Shown here: in pieces, positions 1 through 7,647 of the stretch
How positions within the stretch are numbered: position 1 is the first letter of the stretch
Layout of the letters: every line of letters begins with the position of its first letter
From: Sulfuritalea sp.
GTDB lineage: Bacteria; Pseudomonadota; Gammaproteobacteria; Burkholderiales; Rhodocyclaceae
Length of the DNA: 23,539 bases
Assembly (NCBI GenBank): GCA_021738105.1
Contig: JAIPCS010000022.1
Coordinates: 1 to 23,539 of the forward strand
Reading direction: 5' to 3'
Translations under genes and position numbers: made by a program
The notes under the pieces: generated by a model
What the model saw: the letters and a program-made list of their open reading frames with translations, nothing else
Database searches by the model: none
What the model was told of the DNA's origin: nothing

Positions 1-1340
1 ACGTAGCGCGACAGGTCTTCGTTCTTCGCCAGTTCGCCGAGTTTCAGGTCGACATACTTGCCGTCGATGACCAGCTTTTCACCGCTGCCAAGGCTGCGCG
101 ATCCGGCCTCAAAGGAGATTTCCTCAAGCAGCTTTTCCATCACGGTATAGAGCCGACGGGCACCGATGTTCTCGGTTTTTTCGTTGACCTGAAAAGCGAT
201 CTCGGCGAGGCGCCGTACGCCATCGTCGGCGAACTCCAGGCTCACATCTTCGGTTGCCAGCAAAGCCTGATACTGGCGCGTGAGGCAAGCATCGGTTTGC
301 GTCAGAATGCACTGGAAATCTTCCACCGACAGCGAATCGAGTTCGACCCGGATCGGGAAGCGGCCCTGCAGTTCGGGGATCAGATCGGAAGGCTTGGCCA
401 CGTGAAATGCGCCGCTGGCAATAAACAAAATGTGGTCGGTCTTGATCATGCCGTACTTGGTCGAGACGGTGGTGCCCTCGACCAGCGGCAGCAAATCGCG
501 CTGCACGCCCTGTCGCGAAACTTCTGCGCCATGCCCCTCGGAACGAGAAGCGATTTTGTCGATCTCGTCGAGGAACACGATGCCGTTTTGCTCGACGTTC
601 TTTAGCGCCTCGGCTTTGACTTCCTCGTCGTTGATCAGCTTTGCCGCTTCTTCGTCGGCCAGCGACTTCAACGCATCCTGAATCTTCATGGTGCGCATAC
701 GCTTCTTGCCGCTACCCAGATTCTGAAACATGCCCTGGATCTGTTGCGTCAGATCTTCCATGCCGGGCGGCGCAAATATTTCCATGCTGGCCTGGGGTGC
801 AGCGACTTCGATCTCGATTTCCTTGTCGTCGAGCTCGCCTTCACGCAGCTTCTTGCGGAACTTCTGTCGGGTGCTGCCCGACCCCTGCCCGTCTTCACTT
901 GCCACGCCTCCGCTGCCCGTTCTGGCCGGCGGCAACAGCGCATCCAGCACCCTATCCTCGGCGGCATCCATGGCGCGGTCGCGCACGACGCGCATGGCCT
1001 CTTCACGAGCGTCCTTGATTGCCGTCTCCACCAGGTCGCGAATGATGGTGTCCACATCGCGACCAACATAGCCGACCTCGGTAAACTTGGTCGCCTCGAT
1101 CTTGATGAAGGGTGCATTGGCCAGGCGCGCCAGACGTCGCGCAATTTCAGTCTTACCAACCCCGGTGGGACCGATCATCAGGATGTTCTTCGGTGTGATT
1201 TCGGTGCGCAGCGGTTCAGCTACCTGGATACGTCGCCAGCGATTGCGCAAGGCGATGGCCACTGCTCGCTTGGCGCGCGACTGGCCGACAATATTTTTGT
1301 CGAGTTCGGAAACGATTTCGGCGGGGGTCATTGAAGACAT
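1..1340 (-). CDS. hslU: ATP-dependent protease ATPase subunit HslU (3' end cut by window edge)
   Basis: AAA+ unfoldase that feeds substrates to the HslV peptidase in the cytoplasmic HslUV protease. Reading back from 1340, the protein begins [16 protein letters not shown]. It has Walker A GPTGVGKT at about residues 57-64, the pore loop GYVG at about 90-93, and Walker B IVFLDEID further on. A Gly/Ser/charged insert lies in the intermediate domain, and the C-terminus reads DLSRYV. About 446 codons are present against roughly 443 residues in E. coli, so only the final residue and stop are missing beyond base 1. The start at 1340 is preferred over the in-frame ATG at 1331 because AAAGG lies 8 bases upstream and the longer form matches the family N-terminus. 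It follows hslV after 82 bp, a gap that contains a dispersed repeat. Confidence 0.97.
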   Translation of the reverse strand, partial: MSSMTPAEIVSELDKNIVGQSRAKRAVAIALRNRWRRIQVAEPLRTEITPKNILMIGPTGVGKTEIARRLARLANAPFIKIEATKFTEVGYVGRDVDTIIRDLVETAIKDAREEAMRVVRDRAMDAAEDRVLDALLPPARTGSGGVASEDGQGSGSTRQKFRKKLREGELDDKEIEIEVAAPQASMEIFAPPGMEDLTQQIQGMFQNLGSGKKRMRTMKIQDALKSLADEEAAKLINDEEVKAEALKNVEQNGIVFLDEIDKIASRSEGHGAEVSRQGVQRDLLPLVEGTTVSTKYGMIKTDHILFIASGAFHVAKPSDLIPELQGRFPIRVELDSLSVEDFQCILTQTDACLTRQYQALLATEDVSLEFADDGVRRLAEIAFQVNEKTENIGARRLYTVMEKLLEEISFEAGSRSLGSGEKLVIDGKYVDLKLGELAKNEDLSRY

Positions 1341-1349
1341 TGCAAAAGC

Positions 1350-1370
1350 CTTTCACCACGGCGACACGGC
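1350..1370. repeat. Dispersed 21-bp repeat, copy A
   Basis: A 21-bp sequence with core caccacggcgacacggc lies between hslV and hslU. An identical 21-bp copy lies at 19113-19133 between two other operon genes. On the minus (transcribed) strand it reads as a CCGTGTCGCCGTGG-type motif just upstream of the hslU ribosome binding site, and its last bases overlap that site (AAAGG). Confidence 0.75.
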
Positions 1371-1422
1371 GATTCCAGCGACAACAAGCCGGCCTGGCCT
1401 TGCATCGCCGCGCACATTTCAG

Positions 1423-1959
1423 TCAATCCAGGGTTTCGATTAAATGATTCTGATTGGTATAGATGCATATGTCGCCGGCAATTTCAAGCGACTTCTTGAC
1501 GATCTCTGCGGGTGTCTGGTCCGTATTCTCCAGTAGTGCGCGTGCCGCCGACTGGGCGTAGGCGCCGCCGCTGCCGATGGCCACCAGCCCGTATTCGGGC
1601 TCCAGCACGTCGCCGTTGCCAGTGATGATCAGCGAGTGATCGCGGTCAGCCACCGAGAGCATGGCTTCCAGGCGGCGCAACATGCGATCCGTGCGCCAGT
1701 CCTTGGCCAGTTCTACCGCCGAGCGCATCAAGTTGCCCTGGTATTGCTCGAGCTTGGCCTCGAAGCGCTCGAACAGGGTAAAGGCATCGGCGGTACCGCC
1801 GGCAAATCCGGCCAGAATCTGCTCGTTGTAGAGCCGCCGAATCTTGCGCGCAGTCGACTTGACCACGATGTTGCCCAAAGTAACCTGACCATCGCCACCC
1901 AGTGCAACGCTATTGCCTCGGCGCACGGACAAAATGGTGGTGCCGTGATATTGCTCCAT
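1423..1959 (-). CDS. hslV: ATP-dependent protease peptidase subunit HslV
   Basis: Threonine peptidase of the HslUV complex, in the proteasome beta-subunit fold. The 178-residue protein starts [15 protein letters not shown]. The catalytic Thr is residue 7 after a short leader, as in other betaproteobacterial HslV; E. coli has only the Met before it. Conserved stretches include [27 protein letters not shown] and the [14 protein letters not shown] block. The start at 1959 is supported by AAGGA five bases upstream. It lies 21 bp after the STAS-domain gene and 82 bp before hslU, so the three are likely co-transcribed. Identity is very secure; heat-shock control would be expected for the family, but no sigma-32 site was identified. 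Confidence 0.97.
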   Translation of the reverse strand: MEQYHGTTILSVRRGNSVALGGDGQVTLGNIVVKSTARKIRRLYNEQILAGFAGGTADAFTLFERFEAKLEQYQGNLMRSAVELAKDWRTDRMLRRLEAMLSVADRDHSLIITGNGDVLEPEYGLVAIGSGGAYAQSAARALLENTDQTPAEIVKKSLEIAGDICIYTNQNHLIETLD

Positions 1960-1980
1960 GAAAATCCTTACGGGAAAAAG

Positions 1981-3111
1981 TCAAATGGCTCGAGCGCGCA
2001 GCTCAGCGATGTCCTTGAATCCGAGCGACTCCAGATAGGTGGCGACCAGCGTACTCAAGCCGACAATCCGCAATTTCTTGCCGGCGGCGTGCAAGCGCGT
2101 CAGCAATTCCTGAAGGAGTTTTGCGCTTCCGGCATCGATACGCACCAGATTCCTCGCATCGATATCGATCTCGTTTTTTTCTTTTGCTGCAGCTTCAAGC
2201 GGCTCAAATTCGGCCGCAGTGGCGCCGAGCATCTGGCCGCGCAGTGCAAAGCCTTCCGTCTTGATCTCCGGCGCTGAATCAGTTTCCGGCTCTGCAGTGG
2301 AGCGTTGCGGAAGCGCTTCCCATGAGGGCGGAGAAACTTCAAAGGTCACCGCGTAATTGACCGCCGCTTCTTCAAAAGCTTCCTGCTTGAACGCCTGTTG
2401 GTAAAGCTCCAGCAGCAGCAACCACATCGACTCGTGGCTGCGCTCGCCCATCACCAGTTTTTTGGACAGAATCTCCGCCAATTGTTCGGGATTTCCAAAA
2501 ATTATTTCCTTCTTGGCCCGCTTCAAGGCTGCCATTGCGCGCATCAACAGCGTCGCGCCGTTGTTGTCGGCATCGACCAGTTTGGCGACGTCCACGCGCA
2601 CCATGTTGCTGGTGGCCGCTTGCTTCATGGTCTGCTTCAATACCTCGCCGATGCCGGCATCGAGCACACCGCTCAAAGCCACGTGAGCCCTTCCACCACT
2701 GCTTTCACCCACCGAATGCGGGCCTTCGATCACCGCGCTCCAGGCCGGGGGCGATTTCTCGAAGCGCCGCGCAAAGGTCAGGGCGAGCGCATCAAATGCC
2801 GGACGGCGACCCAGCACCTGCAGCAACTCGAACAGACAACCCCAAGCACGCACGGCGGCGCCGCCAAGGTCTTCGCCGGTCTTGATCGCAGTCTCGAGCC
2901 GACGCATCGCATCCAGTTCCTGCCCGGCGGCATACATCGTCGCGGCCTCTTCCAGCGCAGGCGGCAAGGCAGGGCGCGGTGGCGGTGCCTTTGGAGCAGG
3001 CGGCTCCGGTGGGGCTTGAACTTCAGGCGCAACTTCCACTTCAGGCTGCGCTTCAAGCGCACCCGGCACCGTGAAATCCAGAGACATCAGATCGTCGTCG
3101 TCATCACTCAT
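1981..3111 (-). CDS. Protein with two STAS-like domains and duplicated helical modules
   Basis: Cytoplasmic 376-residue protein with no signal peptide or membrane segment. Residues 1-50 are an acidic then Pro/Ala-rich, probably disordered tail. A helical segment (about 54-124) ends in FEKSPPAW and is followed by a STAS-like domain (about 142-215, with VRVDVAKLVDADNNGATLL). The pattern then recurs: a helical segment (about 228-264, ending FEVSPPSW) and a second STAS-like domain (about 287-372, with IDIDARNLVRIDAGSAKLL). STAS domains are phospho-regulated interaction modules in anti-sigma antagonists and transport regulators. Neither copy shows the classic Asp-Ser phospho-acceptor context clearly; D-A-D-N and D-A-G-S occupy that turn. 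It lies 21 bp upstream of hslV, so a link to HslUV is suggested by position only. The precise function is unknown. Confidence 0.8.
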   Translation of the reverse strand: MSDDDDDLMSLDFTVPGALEAQPEVEVAPEVQAPPEPPAPKAPPPRPALPPALEEAATMYAAGQELDAMRRLETAIKTGEDLGGAAVRAWGCLFELLQVLGRRPAFDALALTFARRFEKSPPAWSAVIEGPHSVGESSGGRAHVALSGVLDAGIGEVLKQTMKQAATSNMVRVDVAKLVDADNNGATLLMRAMAALKRAKKEIIFGNPEQLAEILSKKLVMGERSHESMWLLLLELYQQAFKQEAFEEAAVNYAVTFEVSPPSWEALPQRSTAEPETDSAPEIKTEGFALRGQMLGATAAEFEPLEAAAKEKNEIDIDARNLVRIDAGSAKLLQELLTRLHAAGKKLRIVGLSTLVATYLESLGFKDIAELRARAI

Positions 3112-3152
3112 TATTGTTGTGCTGCGCTATTACTTTTGTATCGGTACTGTGC

Positions 3153-3182
3153 AGTATAACTCGCCGCACATTACACAAATTC
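3153..3182 (-). promoter_or_regulatory. Candidate promoter for the STAS-hslV-hslU operon
   Basis: On the minus strand TATACT (3153-3158) lies about 40 bases before the start at 3111 and resembles a sigma-70 -10 box. The region 16-18 bases further upstream is AT-rich (ATTTGT/AATTTG) but is a poor -35. It is the best hexamer in the 129-bp gap upstream of this operon. Confidence 0.35.
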
Positions 3183-3198
3183 GCCTAAAAGTCGGCGC

Positions 3199-3235
3199 TG
3201 GTGACACGGCTTCCTGTGCTGCCCTGCGGTCACCA
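3199..3235. repeat. Imperfect inverted repeat downstream of rlmI
   Basis: Arms tggtgac (3199-3205) and gtcacca (3229-3235) flank a 23-base loop in the gap between rlmI and the STAS gene. No U-run follows on the minus strand, so this is not a convincing terminator. The left part, gtgacacggc, resembles the dispersed CCACGG-type repeat and may be a decayed copy. Confidence 0.3.
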
Positions 3236-3240
3236 TGCCA

Positions 3241-4431
3241 TCAGTCAACCTGCAGCAAGAGGCCCTTGAGGTATTCGCCTTCGGGAAAGGCCAGATCGAC
3301 CGGGTGGTCAGCGGCGCCCTGCAAACGCTTCACGATACGCGCCGTACGCCCGGCATCAAGCGCGGCACCGGCCACGATCTTCTGGAACAGTTCAGCGCTG
3401 ACGCCACCGGAACAGGAGTAGCTCATCAGCAAACCGCCCGGTTCCAGCAGGTGAAAAGCGTTCAGATTGATGTCCTTGTAAGCTCGCGCGGCGCGTTCGG
3501 CTTGCGCGGCGGTGTGGGCAAACTTGGGCGGGTCGAGAATGATCAGATCAAAGCGCTCGCCGTTGTGACGCAGACTGCGCAACTCGGAAAACACGTCGGC
3601 CTCAAGCCAGACCGCTCGCTCCGGATCAAGAGCGGAATTCAGCGCAAGATTGCGTCTCGCGGTTTCCAGCGCCGGGCCTGAACTGTCGATCGAGACCACC
3701 TCACTCGCGTCACCGGCCAGTGCCTGAATCGAAAAGCCTGCCGTGTAGCAAAAGCAGTTGAGCACGCGGCGACGCGGCGCCAGTTGCGCGGCCAGACGGC
3801 GGTTGTCACGTTGGTCGAGATAGAAGCCGGTCTTGTGCCCGGCAACAAGATCGACAGCCAGGTTCACGCCGTTTTCCTCGATCACCAACTCACCCGTGTC
3901 CGCTTCACCCAGCAGCCAGCCGGTGACAGGCTCGAGACCTTCGAGTTTGCGCACTTCGAGATCCGAACGCTCATAGATCCGCCGGCAGCCAGTGGCCTTT
4001 TGCAACGAATCCGCAATGGCAGCACGCCACTTGTCGGCGCCCACCGTCGTCAGCTGCACCACCACAGTGTCCCCGTAGCGATCGGCAATCACCCCCGGCA
4101 AGCCGTCGGACTCAGCGTGAATCAGCCGTAGTCCTTGCTGGCCGGCAAGCTCCGGCAGTGCCGTGCGGCGCTCTATTGCGGCCGCCACGCGACGTTTGAA
4201 GAAGGCGTGATCGATACTCTCCTGAGGGTCGAAACTCCAGATGCGGGCCCGAATCTGAGATGACGGGCTCCATGCCGCACGCGCCAGCGGTCGCCCCTGG
4301 GAAGAAACGATATCGACCGTATCTCCAGGCCGCGCCCGGCCTTCAAGTTGCGCGATTGCGCCGGAGAACAGCCAGGGATGCCGGCGCAGGACGGATTTTT
4401 CCTTGCCGGGGTGCAATGTCAGGGTAGCCAT
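3241..4431 (-). CDS. rlmI: Class I SAM-dependent 23S rRNA (cytosine) methyltransferase, RlmI type
   Basis: Cytoplasmic methyltransferase of the COG1092 family; E. coli RlmI makes m5C1962 in 23S rRNA. From ATG 4431 the product is 396 residues and begins MATLTLHPGKEKSVLRRHPW, the start of the N-terminal PUA-like RNA-binding domain. The Rossmann domain follows, with the SAM-binding stretch LNCFCYTAGFSIQAL, the ILDPPKFA motif and a catalytic Cys in YSCSGG. A longer frame reaches 4452, but the extra seven residues do not fit the family. The initiation region lacks a strong Shine-Dalgarno sequence. It is a single gene, diverging from the exported protein at 4640. RlmK-like homologues share the fold, so the exact target base is inferred. 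Confidence 0.88.
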   Translation of the reverse strand: MATLTLHPGKEKSVLRRHPWLFSGAIAQLEGRARPGDTVDIVSSQGRPLARAAWSPSSQIRARIWSFDPQESIDHAFFKRRVAAAIERRTALPELAGQQGLRLIHAESDGLPGVIADRYGDTVVVQLTTVGADKWRAAIADSLQKATGCRRIYERSDLEVRKLEGLEPVTGWLLGEADTGELVIEENGVNLAVDLVAGHKTGFYLDQRDNRRLAAQLAPRRRVLNCFCYTAGFSIQALAGDASEVVSIDSSGPALETARRNLALNSALDPERAVWLEADVFSELRSLRHNGERFDLIILDPPKFAHTAAQAERAARAYKDINLNAFHLLEPGGLLMSYSCSGGVSAELFQKIVAGAALDAGRTARIVKRLQGAADHPVDLAFPEGEYLKGLLLQVD

Positions 4432-4576
4432 CCGCCGGATGCTACAGGGCATGCACCACTCGCGCTACGCTCTTGGCTTGACCCACAGGCGACTCATATG
4501 CACTGCCTTCTCTTTTCTGCCGCTCAGATATATGACATTCGCCGAAATCCCCCTCCTGAGCGAGGTCGCTTGTGCC

Positions 4577-4582
4577 TATAAT
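4577..4582 (+). promoter_or_regulatory. Consensus -10 hexamer upstream of the 4640 gene
   Basis: A perfect TATAAT at 4577-4582 lies about 58 bases before the ATG at 4640. No good TTGACA-like -35 lies 16-18 bp upstream; a TG two bases from the hexamer may help as a near-extended -10. The rest of the 208-bp divergent gap from 4432 to 4639 shows no other clear element. Confidence 0.45.
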
Positions 4583-4639
4583 CGCGGCGCTAACGGCCTC
4601 GAACCAGACCATTTTCAGGCAAATCACGGACAACATCCC

Positions 4640-5440
4640 ATGCAAATTCTTGTCTTCCTTCTTGCCGCGTTGTACGCCAGCCTCGGCTGGTCGGCCTGCC
4701 CACCGCACACTCTTGCGGTACCTTCGCAGATCAAGCTTAAAGGCGATTCGGTCATGATTGTGGTGCATGCAAGTTCGACCTATGACTCGCGACTATCCAG
4801 CAAAAGGGGATTGGACGACGCGGTAGCCTTCGCCAAGGGCAAAGGAATTCCCGTTATCTATCTGCAGGATGACTCTCCACAGCGCTTCTACTTCATGGAG
4901 GACTGTGAGCCGGACTACTGGGTGTTCTCACAAGGAGGAGAAATCACTTTCGATGTTCCGCCGACGCATCTGTACATTGTTGGCGGGCATCTCGAGATTT
5001 GCCTGTCGGCAGCGCTGCACGACGTGCTCCTGCAGTGGTCGAAAAAGCCCGCGCGCGACCTGACAGTGACTTACTTCATGGATGCGATCTACTCCAACGG
5101 AAAGCTGATCGATCCGTCAGATCCGTTCTATGGCGACTTCACCAAATTCATGAGCGTGGTGACCTATGGCCGACCGGGAGGAGAACATTGGCCGAAACTC
5201 AATCTGCTGGAAACGATGGGGGTTATCGCCAAGGAAACACACGAACTGGAATATCTCAAACAGGCCCTGCCGCACTGGGACAGAACCTTTCCAGGTAACT
5301 ATCGCGTTCAATTAAGGCTGAACGATTCGGTCAACAAGGTCTTGCGACCGGCACCTGGCTGGCGGCCACCGACGCTGCAATTCCATTTTGTCGATTCCGC
5401 GAACAGTCTGGACAATCCGACGTCAGTCAAATCCAACTGA
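4640..5440 (+). CDS. Exported protein of unknown function, possible isochorismatase-like fold
   Basis: I do not recognise this 266-residue protein. It opens with a hydrophobic segment, MQILVFLLAALYASLGWSA, that looks like a Sec signal peptide with cleavage before Cys20. The -3 Trp argues against a lipobox. The mature part has a hydrophobic strand (SVMIVVHASSTYD, about 37-49), GIPVIYLQDD (about 69-78), LYIVGGHLEICLSAALHDVL (about 111-130, Cys121) and LTVTYFMDAI (141-150). This spacing recalls isochorismatase-like cysteine hydrolases, but the similarity is weak and only inferred. Three Cys (20, 89, 121) could form a disulfide after export. An in-frame extension to 4403 is rejected because it would cross the divergent rlmI start and bury the signal peptide. 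It is a single gene, convergent with lysR. Confidence 0.7.
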   Translation: MQILVFLLAALYASLGWSACPPHTLAVPSQIKLKGDSVMIVVHASSTYDSRLSSKRGLDDAVAFAKGKGIPVIYLQDDSPQRFYFMEDCEPDYWVFSQGGEITFDVPPTHLYIVGGHLEICLSAALHDVLLQWSKKPARDLTVTYFMDAIYSNGKLIDPSDPFYGDFTKFMSVVTYGRPGGEHWPKLNLLETMGVIAKETHELEYLKQALPHWDRTFPGNYRVQLRLNDSVNKVLRPAPGWRPPTLQFHFVDSANSLDNPTSVKSN

Positions 5441-5452
5441 GCCAAATAGTCG

Positions 5453-6364
5453 TCAGGTCAGGCCCTGCCGCCAGGGCGCACTGCCGAATTCCTCAACCAG
5501 AAATTCGACCATCGCCCGAACCTTGGGCGACAAATTCCGACCGCTGGGATAGGTCGCGTAAAGCGGCACGGGCTCTACATGATGCCAGTCGACAAGAATG
5601 GGCACCAACTTGCCGCTGCGCAGCGCGTCACCGACGACGACATCGGTCAGCCGTGTAATGCCGACCCCCGACACCGCCAGCTGAAGTATGGTTTCAGCAT
5701 TATTGGCCGAGACATTGCCGCCCACATGCACCACGCGAATGCCGTCGTCGGTATCGAAGGGCCAGCGGCGCAGGGCCGGCAAACTGGTGATCCACAGGCA
5801 ATTGTGCTGCTGCAGGTCGTCCGGCGTTCGTGGTGTGCCGTGTCGCTCCAGGTACTCCGGGGAAGCGCAGATGACTCGCTGCATGTTGCAGATGCGCCGG
5901 GCGACCATCGACGACTCGTCGAGCGGTCCGAGACGGATCGCAAGATCGATACCTTCTTCCATGGCGCCGAAAGGCTGATCGCTGATGGTGATGTCCAGTT
6001 CCACGGCGGGATGGCGTTCCTGAAAGCGCGGAATCGCCGGTGCCAACTGATGCATACCGAAGGGTGAGCTGCAGTGCATTCGTAGCAAACCGCGCGGACT
6101 GGTACCGGCCTGAGCCACCTCGGCCTCGGCTTCGTCAATAGCGTTAAGAATGGGACGGGCCCTGGCGTAGAAGGCCTCGCCTTCGGTCGTCAATTGCAGT
6201 CGACGGGTAGTTCTATGCAGGAGCCGCGCACCCAGTCGGTCTTCAAGTCGGGTTACAAGCTTGGAAAGGGCTGATGGCGTCAAACCCATATCTCGCGCCG
6301 CAGCAGAAAAGCCGCCGGTTTCCACCGCACGAACAAAAGCTGTCATCTCGCCAGATCGATCCAT
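5453..6364 (-). CDS. LysR-family transcriptional regulator
   Basis: A 303-residue DNA-binding regulator. Residues 1-60 form the winged helix-turn-helix (AVETGGFSAAARDMGLTPSA, then LSKLVTRLEDRLGARLLHR). The rest is the periplasmic-binding-like effector domain typical of the CrgA/AaeR-like subgroup, which often starts MDR-x-EM. The start at 6364 is chosen over the TTG at 6382 because MDRSGEMTAF matches this subgroup; neither has a strong ribosome site. It diverges from a small-protein gene at 6486. A perfect 7-bp inverted repeat lies just upstream of its start and may be its own operator. The effector and targets cannot be told; the divergent small gene and the flavin reductase/EamA pair nearby are candidates by position only. 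Confidence 0.92.
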   Translation of the reverse strand: MDRSGEMTAFVRAVETGGFSAAARDMGLTPSALSKLVTRLEDRLGARLLHRTTRRLQLTTEGEAFYARARPILNAIDEAEAEVAQAGTSPRGLLRMHCSSPFGMHQLAPAIPRFQERHPAVELDITISDQPFGAMEEGIDLAIRLGPLDESSMVARRICNMQRVICASPEYLERHGTPRTPDDLQQHNCLWITSLPALRRWPFDTDDGIRVVHVGGNVSANNAETILQLAVSGVGITRLTDVVVGDALRSGKLVPILVDWHHVEPVPLYATYPSGRNLSPKVRAMVEFLVEEFGSAPWRQGLT

Positions 6365-6375
6365 GGATAGATTAT

Positions 6376-6401
6376 GGAACAATTTTCACTAATGTTGTTC
6401 C
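6376..6401. promoter_or_regulatory. Perfect inverted repeat, candidate LysR operator
   Basis: GGAACAA (6376-6382) and TTGTTCC (6395-6401) form a perfect 7-bp dyad with a 12-bp spacer, starting 12 bp upstream of the lysR start in an AT-rich patch. Its position in the lysR/small-gene divergent region suits LysR autoregulation, which is common in the family. Confidence 0.5.
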
Positions 6402-6412
6402 TTTAAACGCAA

Positions 6413-6441
6413 TTGTGCTTAGTTCAATAAGTAATTACAGT
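6413..6441 (+). promoter_or_regulatory. Candidate promoter of the 65-residue small protein
   Basis: TTGTGC (6413-6418) and TACAGT (6436-6441) are 17 bp apart, matching sigma-70 at 3/6 and 4/6 positions. Transcription would begin near 6448, at the foot of the leader hairpin. Confidence 0.35.
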
Positions 6442-6448
6442 TCGGCCA

Positions 6449-6465
6449 TGCGGTGTTGCACCGCA
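6449..6465 (+). other. Leader hairpin upstream of the small protein
   Basis: TGCGGTG and CACCGCA form a perfect 7-bp stem around a TTG loop. It ends just before AAAAGGA, the ribosome binding site for ATG 6486. If transcription starts near 6448 it would sit at the very 5' end of the mRNA, where hairpins can slow decay. Confidence 0.5.
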
Positions 6466-6485
6466 CAATAGAAAAGGAATCAATC

Positions 6486-6683
6486 ATGGAACACATCGAC
6501 TTCAATACGCTTATAAAGGAAGCCAACGAGCTTCGCGCCAAGGAAATGCAGCGCATTATGTCGGGTGCCTCAACACGGCTCCATGCATTTGGCAAAACAA
6601 AGACTACCGCTTTGTGGACTCGCCTAAGCCATCTGGCTCACCAGTTGTTGAGCTGGAATCCGCGCGCACATCCCTTCCATTAG
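6486..6683 (+). CDS. Small basic protein of unknown function (65 aa)
   Basis: I do not recognise a named family with confidence. The 65-residue product starts MEHIDFNTLIKEANELRAKE, a probable amphipathic helix. A Lys/Arg-rich middle follows, then a Trp-containing segment near the C-terminus (LWTRLSHLAHQLLSWN). The pattern recalls the DUF1127/RSP_7527 kind of small proteins, in which a short acidic-to-basic helix precedes an arginine-rich tail, but this is inference. AAAAGGA eight bases before ATG 6486 makes translation likely and rules against an upstream in-frame ATG at 6453, which lies inside the leader hairpin. It diverges from lysR with a compact shared regulatory region, and it is followed by the hairpin at 6695. 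Confidence 0.65.
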   Translation: MEHIDFNTLIKEANELRAKEMQRIMSGASTRLHAFGKTKTTALWTRLSHLAHQLLSWNPRAHPFH

Positions 6684-6711
6684 AACAAACAAATTGGGCG
6701 GCTGTCGCCCA
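6683..6711 (-). terminator. Rho-independent terminator for the flavin reductase-EamA operon
   Basis: On the minus strand a 6-bp GC-rich stem (TGGGCG/CGCCCA, 6695-6711, 5-base loop) is followed by ATTTGTTTGTTC. It lies 13 bp after the EamA stop at 6724. The reverse direction lacks a T-run, so it serves the minus-strand operon better. Confidence 0.55.
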
Positions 6712-6723
6712 TTGCTGCGTTGA

Positions 6724-7647
6724 CTAGCTGAGTTTGGGGGATTGCCGCGCCCCCATTACCGCTCCTGCCGTCACGGCAACCAGCCCAGCCAAGGCCAGCA
6801 GCGAAAGTGGCTCGTCCAGTACAGGCACCGCCGCCAGCGCCGCAAAACCGGGAACCACTGCCATCATCAAGGCAACGGTTTGCGGCCCAAGATGGCGTAC
6901 GGACAGGGTGTACAAAAGCATCGCGACAAATACCACCAGCACGCCCTGATACACCGCCTGCACGAGAATCTCGGCAACCGGCGCTTGCCCCATGGAACTG
7001 GGCAAAAACATCCACCAGACAGGCAAATACACCAGCGCGCTGCCCAGAGTCGTGGCCACGGTGGCGGCCAGCGGCTGCATCGGATAGCGGCGCAGCAGCA
7101 GAGTAAACACGGCCCATGAACTTGAACCGCAGAGAAACAGTAGATCTCCCAGCAGTTGCAAGCCGGTGATCCGGGTGCCATGGGTCAAGGTATCGGCGGC
7201 TGTCAGAAGAATTCCTGCAAAAACCAGCACCAGCGCGATGCGCTGCGGCCGCGAGGGCGCCTGCTTGAGCCACAGCCATGCAATGACAGCCGTTTCGAAG
7301 GGCAGGGCACCGGGCAGCAAGACCGCAGCGTGGGCCGCAGGAGCCATGCTAAAGGCGGAATACACGGCAACTGAATAGCCGATGCCGCCAAACAGCGAAA
7401 ACAGCGCAATCACCTTCAGCGGCGGCAGCTTCACGCGCGACAGAAACGCCAGCGCGATCAGGGCGCCGACACCGAAGCGCAAGGCGGTGAGATCCCAACC
7501 GGTCAACACGCCCTTGCTACCCGCTCGGGTCACCAGAATGAACCCGGTCCAGATGCAGATGGTTGCCGTAACAGCAATCCAGCCCGCACGGGACGCGACC
7601 GGGACTACCGGCACCCCGGTGTCAATCACTATTTCGGGCGGCGGCAT
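6724..7647 (-). CDS. EamA-family (DMT superfamily) membrane transporter
   Basis: Inner-membrane protein of 307 residues with about ten hydrophobic helices arranged as two EamA repeats (about 22-155 and 165-298). The family exports amino acids, nucleosides and other small metabolites. Recognisable features include the second-repeat stretch SSSWAVFTLLLRRYPMQP and the closing GLVAVTAGAVMGARQ. About 20 mostly polar residues precede the first helix. The ATG shares one base with the stop of the flavin reductase upstream (TGATG), indicating translational coupling. The substrate cannot be told. A terminator-like hairpin follows. Confidence 0.9.
   Translation of the reverse strand: MPPPEIVIDTGVPVVPVASRAGWIAVTATICIWTGFILVTRAGSKGVLTGWDLTALRFGVGALIALAFLSRVKLPPLKVIALFSLFGGIGYSVAVYSAFSMAPAAHAAVLLPGALPFETAVIAWLWLKQAPSRPQRIALVLVFAGILLTAADTLTHGTRITGLQLLGDLLFLCGSSSWAVFTLLLRRYPMQPLAATVATTLGSALVYLPVWWMFLPSSMGQAPVAEILVQAVYQGVLVVFVAMLLYTLSVRHLGPQTVALMMAVVPGFAALAAVPVLDEPLSLLALAGLVAVTAGAVMGARQSPKLS

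Noticed and set aside
4561..4610. Possible tRNA or small RNA after the TATAAT box
   Set aside because: No cloverleaf, CCA end or TTC-loop could be traced; the box is better explained as a promoter for the gene at 4640.
4403..4639. N-terminal extension of the exported protein
   Set aside because: It would overlap the divergent rlmI start, cross the TATAAT box and place the signal peptide inside the protein.
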